DNA from: Actinobacteria bacterium 13_1_40CM_66_12
GTDB taxonomy: Bacteria; Chloroflexota; Dormibacteria; Dormibacterales; Dormibacteraceae
Reading direction: 5' to 3'
Assembly (NCBI GenBank): GCA_001917895.1
Contig: MNEW01000069.1
Location: 1-25,660 of the forward strand
Length of the DNA: 25,660 bases
The number at the start of each line of letters is the position of its first letter. The first letter of the stretch is position 1. The position numbers and the translations under genes were made by a program. Below are positions 22,212-25,660 of the stretch, piece by piece. A model generated the notes under the pieces. The model worked only from the letters and a program-made list of their open reading frames with translations. It had not been told where the DNA came from and ran no database searches.

Positions 22212-22220
22212 CCCTCCGCG

Positions 22221-22250
22221 GCCAATCTCTCAGGTGACGTGAGAGTTGGC
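22221..22250. terminator. Bidirectional hairpin at convergent gene ends
   Basis: GCCAA-t-CTCTCA (22221-22232) pairs with TGAGAG-TTGGC (22240-22250), 11 base pairs with one bulge and a 7-nt loop. It lies after the cofD stop (22211) and spans the last codons of the minus-strand gene ending at 22230. No T-tract is present. Confidence 0.55.
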
Positions 22251-23033
22251 GACCATGACAACGACGCCGATCAGGACCATGACGAGCCCTACCACCAGCA
22301 CCGCGTACTGCGCGATTGCGATCGCGGCGCTTGGTTTCTTGGCGATGTCGTCGCCTTCGTCTCCTGGCAGCTCACCGGCGGCGAGCTGCCAAGAAGCCCC
22401 TGTCTGCCCGCGCTTCTCCTTGTCCCTCTTGTCTTTCTTGTCCCTTTTATCAGTTGCGGGTTCGGCAGCGGCGCCTTTGGCCTCTCCGACGATGGACCAG
22501 GAAGCGCCTTCCCCGGCGGGAGTCGATACCTGTGGCGCTACGGGTTCTGCCATGGGGTCTGCCCGTGCCGGCGCAAAGGACTCAGCCGGGGCGGGCGTCC
22601 AGACTTCCTCGGGCGGCGGGGCGTACGTAGGTGCGGATGGCGTGTATGGCGGCGGGCTTGGAGGCGCCATGCTCGGCGGCGGGGGCGGCACCGTTGGCCC
22701 GACCTCCCATGCCTGCTGCTCCTGTGATGGCGGCGGCGCTGGAGGTGCTGGCGCCATGTCTGGTCGGGCAGCGGGTGGGCCCCAGGTGGCGGTCGGGATG
22801 GCGGTTTTCGCCTCCATCCCTGGCGCGGCGAAGGTCGCGGCCTGGGCCGCCTCTTGCTCCGCGTGCTTGCTCGTCGGGGCGAGCGTGCGCTGCCTGGCAG
22901 CCCGTACCTTGCGTTCGATCTGAGATCGTCGCGCCGAGTACATCGATTTCTCTTGCACCGATCTGTGGCGCATGACGAAGAACACGGCGACGAGGCCGAC
23001 GGCGGCGACGAAGGGTCCGATCAGCAGGGCCAT
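22230..23033 (-). CDS. Proline-rich protein with terminal membrane helices, unknown function
   Basis: A 267-residue protein with a hydrophobic helix at each end: about 2-21 (LLIGPFVAAVGLVAVFFV) and about 240-261 (AQYAVLVVGLVMVLIGVVVMV). The first is followed by a basic stretch (RRSQIERKVRAARQR), then a long Pro/Ala-rich region (about 80-170) and a Lys/Asp/Arg block (DKRDKKDKRDKEKR). A short motif occurs twice, GASWSIVGEA and GASWQLAAGEL, in the second half. I do not recognise a family. With two helices, both ends or the middle would face one side; a scaffold or spacer role is a guess. A GATAAT box (23047 to 23042) fits a near-leaderless start at 23033. Confidence 0.7.
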   Translation of the reverse strand: MALLIGPFVAAVGLVAVFFVMRHRSVQEKSMYSARRSQIERKVRAARQRTLAPTSKHAEQEAAQAATFAAPGMEAKTAIPTATWGPPAARPDMAPAPPAPPPSQEQQAWEVGPTVPPPPPSMAPPSPPPYTPSAPTYAPPPEEVWTPAPAESFAPARADPMAEPVAPQVSTPAGEGASWSIVGEAKGAAAEPATDKRDKKDKRDKEKRGQTGASWQLAAGELPGDEGDDIAKKPSAAIAIAQYAVLVVGLVMVLIGVVVMVANSHVT

Positions 23034-23041
23034 AGGCGCCG

Positions 23042-23082
23042 ATTATCCGTGATCGGTCCACGATCGGTGCATGTGTGACAAT
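23042..23082. promoter_or_regulatory. Divergent -10 boxes for the Pro-rich gene (minus) and yqeY (plus)
   Basis: Minus strand: GATAAT (23047 to 23042), +1 at 23035, two bases before ATG 23033. Plus strand: GACAAT within TGTGACAAT (23077-23082), +1 at 23089, one base before ATG 23090. Between them GATCGGT occurs twice as a direct repeat, a possible but unproven regulator site. Confidence 0.45.
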
Positions 23083-23089
23083 CGCCGCC

Positions 23090-23542
23090 ATGGCCCTCTA
23101 CGATCGCCTTCAATCTGAGCTTGTCGACGCCCGAAGGCGCCGTGACGAGCTGGCTTTGAACACGCTCTCGCTGCTCAAGAGCGAAGTGGTGCGGGCCACC
23201 AAAGAGGCCGGCGCGGCCGGGTCCATCGACGACAGCCTCGTTGAGCGGGTCACGCGCAAAGAGGTCAAGCGACGCCAGGATGCGATCGAGGCATATCGCA
23301 AGGGCGGGCGCGAAGAGGCGGCCCGGCGCGAGGAGGCGGAGATGGCGATCCTGCGCGGCTATCTACCCGCGGCGATGACGCCGGAGCAGGTCGAGGCCGA
23401 GGTCCGTGAGGTGATCGCCGAGCTCAAACCGGACGGCCCGAATGCATTCGGCGCGGTCATGAAGGCAGCCACCGCGCGACTTGCCGGGCGGGCCGAGGGC
23501 GCACAGGTCGCAGCCGCGGCGCGCAAGCTCCTTGCCTCCTAG
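23090..23542 (+). CDS. yqeY: GatB/YqeY domain protein
   Basis: A 150-residue YqeY protein, related to the C-terminal tail domain of the amidotransferase subunit GatB. MALYDRLQSELVDARRRRDELALNTLSLLKSEVV at the start, the helix with TRKEVKRRQDAIEAYRKGGREE, LRGYLPAAMTPEQVEAEV and GAVMKAATARLAGRAEG are typical. GatB-like tails bind tRNA, so a tRNA-related role is often proposed, but the function is not established. I use ATG 23090, not the upstream in-frame GTG 23075, because the family starts there and a -10 box lies just before it. It overlaps nth by 11 nt. Confidence 0.88.
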   Translation: MALYDRLQSELVDARRRRDELALNTLSLLKSEVVRATKEAGAAGSIDDSLVERVTRKEVKRRQDAIEAYRKGGREEAARREEAEMAILRGYLPAAMTPEQVEAEVREVIAELKPDGPNAFGAVMKAATARLAGRAEGAQVAAAARKLLAS

Positions 23543-24242
23543 GACGACAAAGACGAAGGCGAAGAGGGGAGCGTCTCTGCCGCGCCTGCCCCGTGGGGCG
23601 CGGACGCGCGCGCTGCTCACGGTGCAGCGTTTGAAGGAGCTGTATCCGGCGGCGACCGAGCTGTCGTTCCAGAGTCCGTTTCAGCTTTTGATCGCCACGA
23701 TTCTGTCGGCCCAGACCACCGACAAGATGGTCAACCTGGTGACGCCGAATCTCTTCTCACGATATCCGACCGCGTTCGATCTCGCCGGCGCGGATCCCGC
23801 CGATGTCGAGGCCATCGTCAAGGCGACCGGCTTCTATCGCGTAAAGGCTCGGAGGATCATCGCTGCCGGCCGCGCGCTGGTGGAGCTGTTCGATGGTGTG
23901 GTGCCGGCGACCATGGAGGATCTGCTCAAGATTCCCGGCATCGGCCGCAAGACCGCCAACGTCATCCTCGGGGCGGGCTTCAGCCAGCCGGGCTTTGCGG
24001 TCGACACCCACGTCATCCGTCTGACCAATCTGATCAAGCTCGTCTCAACTCGGGATCCGGTCAAGATCGAGCAGCAGGTCACGTCGATGGTGCCTCCGGA
24101 GGAGTGGACGGGGTTGTCGCTGCGGCTGATCCTGCACGGGCGTCGGGTGTGCATCGCGCGCCGGCCGCGCTGCGAGGAGTGCATCCTCAACGACTTCTGC
24201 CCGTCGTCGTGCACACGCCCGAAGGCCCGCCGGAAAACCTGA
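23532..24242 (+). CDS. nth: Endonuclease III (DNA glycosylase/AP lyase)
   Basis: A 236-residue base-excision repair enzyme for oxidised pyrimidines. The helix-hairpin-helix is LLKIPGIGRKTANVIL with catalytic K140, followed by catalytic D158 in FAVDTHVIRL. The 4Fe-4S cluster is held by C207-x6-C214-x2-C217-x5-C223. Conserved LIATILSAQTTDKMVN near the N terminus also fits. I choose TTG 23532, inside the end of yqeY, as the first in-frame start that gives a normal basic leader; no ribosome site is obvious. The next gene is SOS-like controlled, but this one appears to belong to the yqeY transcript. Confidence 0.93.
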   Translation: MPPRTTKTKAKRGASLPRLPRGARTRALLTVQRLKELYPAATELSFQSPFQLLIATILSAQTTDKMVNLVTPNLFSRYPTAFDLAGADPADVEAIVKATGFYRVKARRIIAAGRALVELFDGVVPATMEDLLKIPGIGRKTANVILGAGFSQPGFAVDTHVIRLTNLIKLVSTRDPVKIEQQVTSMVPPEEWTGLSLRLILHGRRVCIARRPRCEECILNDFCPSSCTRPKARRKT

Positions 24243-24355
24243 CCCACCTTTAGCGGGCCCTCCCTTGATTTCCGGTTCCTCCCCCAACCGGCGCGCCTCG
24301 GGCTATTCAATTCGATCGAAAACCGGCCGGCAACCCAGCTTGTTAAGACACTTAC
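24243..24355. other. Intergenic region with small palindromes
   Basis: No gene is seen. CCGGTT-8nt-AACCGG (24272-24291) is a possible weak terminator for nth. TTCGATCGAA (24311-24320) and CCGGCCGG (24323-24330) are perfect palindromes. TTAAGA at 24343-24348 may be part of a -35 element for the next gene. Confidence 0.4.
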
Positions 24356-24373
24356 GAACATTTGTTCTATCAT
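24356..24373 (+). promoter_or_regulatory. SOS (LexA) box directly joined to a -10 box
   Basis: GAACATTTGTTC (24356-24367) fits the Gram-positive/actinobacterial LexA pattern GAAC-N4-GTTC. TATCAT (24368-24373) follows at once as a TAnnnT -10, with +1 at 24380, the G of the GTG start. LexA bound here would sit between -35 and -10 and block transcription. Confidence 0.7.
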
Positions 24374-24379
24374 CGGAAT

Positions 24380-25300
24380 GTGGAGTCGCCCGAGGCCCGC
24401 CGCACCGACGTCGAGTACCTCGAGGTTCAGTGCAAGTCGGCTCTCAACCCGGTCAAGGGCATGGGCTTTGGCTGGTCGCTCAACCCGTATACCGGCTGCG
24501 AGCACCGATGCGCCTTCTGCTACGTCCGCGCCTTCGAGCTGCGCGCGGACCGGCCCTCGGACGATCGTTACGGCCGCACGGTCCGAATCAAGGTCAACGT
24601 CGCCGGGGTTCTGCGCGGCGAGCTGTCCCGAAGGTCATGGCGGAGGGAAACCGTCGTCGTCGGCGCGGCCACCGATCCCTACCAGCCGGCTGAAGGCCGC
24701 TACAAGCTGACCCGCCAGTGCCTCCAGGCGCTGCGTGATTTCTCGAACCCGACTTCGATGATCACCCGCGGCCCGATGATCGTCCGCGACATCGACGTCC
24801 TCACCGAGCTTGCTCGGCGCGCCGATCTCCACATCACCTTCAGCATCCCGACCGTCGACGACGACATCTGGCGGCGCACCGAGCCCGGCACCGCCCATCC
24901 AAAGCAGCGGCTGCGGGCGATCGAAAAGCTGGTCGCCGCAGGGATCGACGTGGGCGTGGGCATGGCCCCCATACTGCCGGGCCTTTCCGATCGCCCAGAT
25001 CACATCGAAGCCGTGATCAAAGCCGCCCGAGGGGCAGGCGCCACCGGGCTCTGGGCGGGGATGCTGCATCTGAAAGACGGGACCCGGGAGCATTTCATGT
25101 CGGTGCTGGGCAAGCACTGGCCCGAGCTTGTGCCGCGCTACGAACAGGCTTATCGAGCTCGCGCCTACCTCCCGCCGGCGTTCGGCGAATCGACGATGAG
25201 GACTGTGGCGCGCCTAAGAGCAGCACACGGCGTCTCCGACCGCCGCCAGATCGTCCTCAAGCCCCCGCCGGAACCCGAGCAGCTCGCGCTCCTCGGCTAG
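24380..25300 (+). CDS. SPL/Rv2578c-like radical SAM protein, probably SOS-regulated
   Basis: A 306-residue radical SAM enzyme. The cluster motif is C40-x3-C44-x2-C47 in GCEHRCAFCYVRAF. The opening ALNPVKGMGFGWSLNPYTGC and VVVGAATDPYQPAEG are typical of the COG1533 group, which includes spore photoproduct lyase relatives and M. tuberculosis Rv2578c. The function of this branch is not established; a DNA-repair role is suggested by its SPL kinship and by the upstream LexA-type box. GTG 24380 coincides with the predicted transcript start; an upstream TTG at 24362 would place the start inside the operator. The stop TAG overlaps a possible -10 (TAGCAT) for the next gene. Confidence 0.87.
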   Translation: MESPEARRTDVEYLEVQCKSALNPVKGMGFGWSLNPYTGCEHRCAFCYVRAFELRADRPSDDRYGRTVRIKVNVAGVLRGELSRRSWRRETVVVGAATDPYQPAEGRYKLTRQCLQALRDFSNPTSMITRGPMIVRDIDVLTELARRADLHITFSIPTVDDDIWRRTEPGTAHPKQRLRAIEKLVAAGIDVGVGMAPILPGLSDRPDHIEAVIKAARGAGATGLWAGMLHLKDGTREHFMSVLGKHWPELVPRYEQAYRARAYLPPAFGESTMRTVARLRAAHGVSDRRQIVLKPPPEPEQLALLG

Positions 25301-25315
25301 CATTCGTCATGCAGC

Positions 25316-25612
25316 ATGCGGAGCCCGATCGACGTTCTCGCAGGCAGGGTCGGAGGCTTCAAGAAGATGGAGGTCGCCCGCCGCACGGTTCCGTGCTACA
25401 AGCACGTCATCGAAAAGGACGGAGAAAAGCTCTCGCTGTGCCTGCTCGTCGACTCGGGCAAGCTTTACCGCTTCCCCTACGAAGACGTCAAGGGCATCAA
25501 GAGCCTCGCGATCAAGGCTCGGTATCTACGCGGCGAGATGGAACACCTCCGCCTGCGTGAGTTCCAGCCAGGACTTTGTCGCTATGTCGAGCGAGCCGAA
25601 AAAGCCGGCTGA
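25316..25612 (+). CDS. Conserved-looking 98-residue protein, unknown
   Basis: Ninety-eight residues, basic, with no membrane helix and no signal peptide. Third codon positions are strongly G/C, as in the other real genes. The sequence alternates beta-like stretches (KLSLCLLVDSGKLYRFPYEDV) with charged helix (KARYLRGEMEHLRLREF), suggesting a small globular domain. Three cysteines are scattered (near residues 27, 42 and 88). I do not recognise the family. It starts 15 nt after the radical SAM stop; TAGCAT (25298-25303) could be its own -10 with +1 at 25310. A partner role with the radical SAM protein is possible but unproven. Confidence 0.65.
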   Translation: MRSPIDVLAGRVGGFKKMEVARRTVPCYKHVIEKDGEKLSLCLLVDSGKLYRFPYEDVKGIKSLAIKARYLRGEMEHLRLREFQPGLCRYVERAEKAG

Positions 25613-25660
25613 GTCGCTTGTCCAGGGGCTCCTGGCCGAGAAGCGGGAGCTGAAAGTACT
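25584..25660 (+). CDS. Possible start of a further gene (partial, runs off the window)
   Basis: ATG 25584 opens a frame to the end of the window: MSSEPKKPAESLVQGLLAEK and onward, 25 complete codons with no stop. It overlaps the preceding gene by 29 nt. The charged, helix-like start and the codon use are acceptable for a gene, but too little is visible to identify it. Confidence 0.4.
   Translation, partial: MSSEPKKPAESLVQGLLAEKRELKV

Noticed and set aside
1..25660. CRISPR array, tRNA or rRNA genes, integrase or transposase
   Set aside because: I found no regularly spaced direct repeats, no tRNA cloverleaf or rRNA-like conserved blocks in the few gaps, and no frame with recombinase or transposase motifs.

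Overview
The window is high-GC bacterial chromosome, densely coded, with nearly every gene recognisable as housekeeping or lipid/cofactor metabolism. There is no rRNA, tRNA, CRISPR array, phage or transposase that I can see. The gene content looks actinobacterial: inositol-phosphate synthase, a phosphatidylinositol mannoside (PIM) style lipid locus, coenzyme F420 synthesis with an Fgd-type dehydrogenase, and a mycothiol-amidase-like deacetylase. The organisation (free-standing CofE, two tandem acyltransferases, gene order) is not that of a typical mycobacterium. A deep-branching Terrabacteria lineage such as Dormibacterota, Chloroflexota or an early actinobacterium fits; this placement is inference and rests on no database search.

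Layout. 1-56 is the tail of an upstream gene. 137-5159 is one tightly coupled operon: ArsR-like regulator, ino1, two LpxL/PatA-family acyltransferases, a PimA-like mannosyltransferase and a CDP-alcohol phosphatidyltransferase. Together these could make inositol phosphate, a phosphatidylinositol (phosphate) and acylated mannosides. 5160-5320 is a hairpin-rich gap. 5321-7308 holds DNA polymerase III delta' and hisC. 7301-7500 is a roughly 200-bp element with long imperfect terminal inverted repeats. 7502-10663 is a four-gene run (HD-domain protein, 2-hydroxyacid dehydrogenase, HAD phosphatase, PIG-L deacetylase). 10691-11340 is a VapBC-type toxin-antitoxin pair on the minus strand, divergent from ispH (11392-12261). 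12258-13082 is a minus-strand MaoC-like protein with a long Arg/Pro tail. 13137-14279 is a GAF-GGDEF diguanylate cyclase. 14340-15551 is a minus-strand MFS transporter, divergent from a CHASE2/adenylate-cyclase gene split by a frameshift (15572-17412). Sir2 and BirA follow, tail to tail. 18782-22211 is an F420 operon (small membrane protein, fgd, cofC, cofE, cofD). 22230-23033 is a Pro-rich membrane protein, then yqeY, nth, a radical SAM gene with an SOS-box-like operator, a 98-aa unknown and a partial ORF.

Two general signals stand out. First, genes that begin transcription units repeatedly carry a TAnnnT-like -10 hexamer placed so that the predicted transcript starts at or within a few bases of the start codon (leaderless mRNAs), while genes inside operons use 4-nt ATGA/GTGA overlaps or Shine-Dalgarno sites. 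Second, two divergent gene pairs have start codons exactly 20 bp apart with overlapping -10 boxes on opposite strands (TAAGATA and TAAGCTA). Other points worth a second look are the inverted-repeat element at 7301-7500, an apparent ATA start at 9048, the SOS-like operator at 24356-24367, and the broken CHASE2-cyclase gene.
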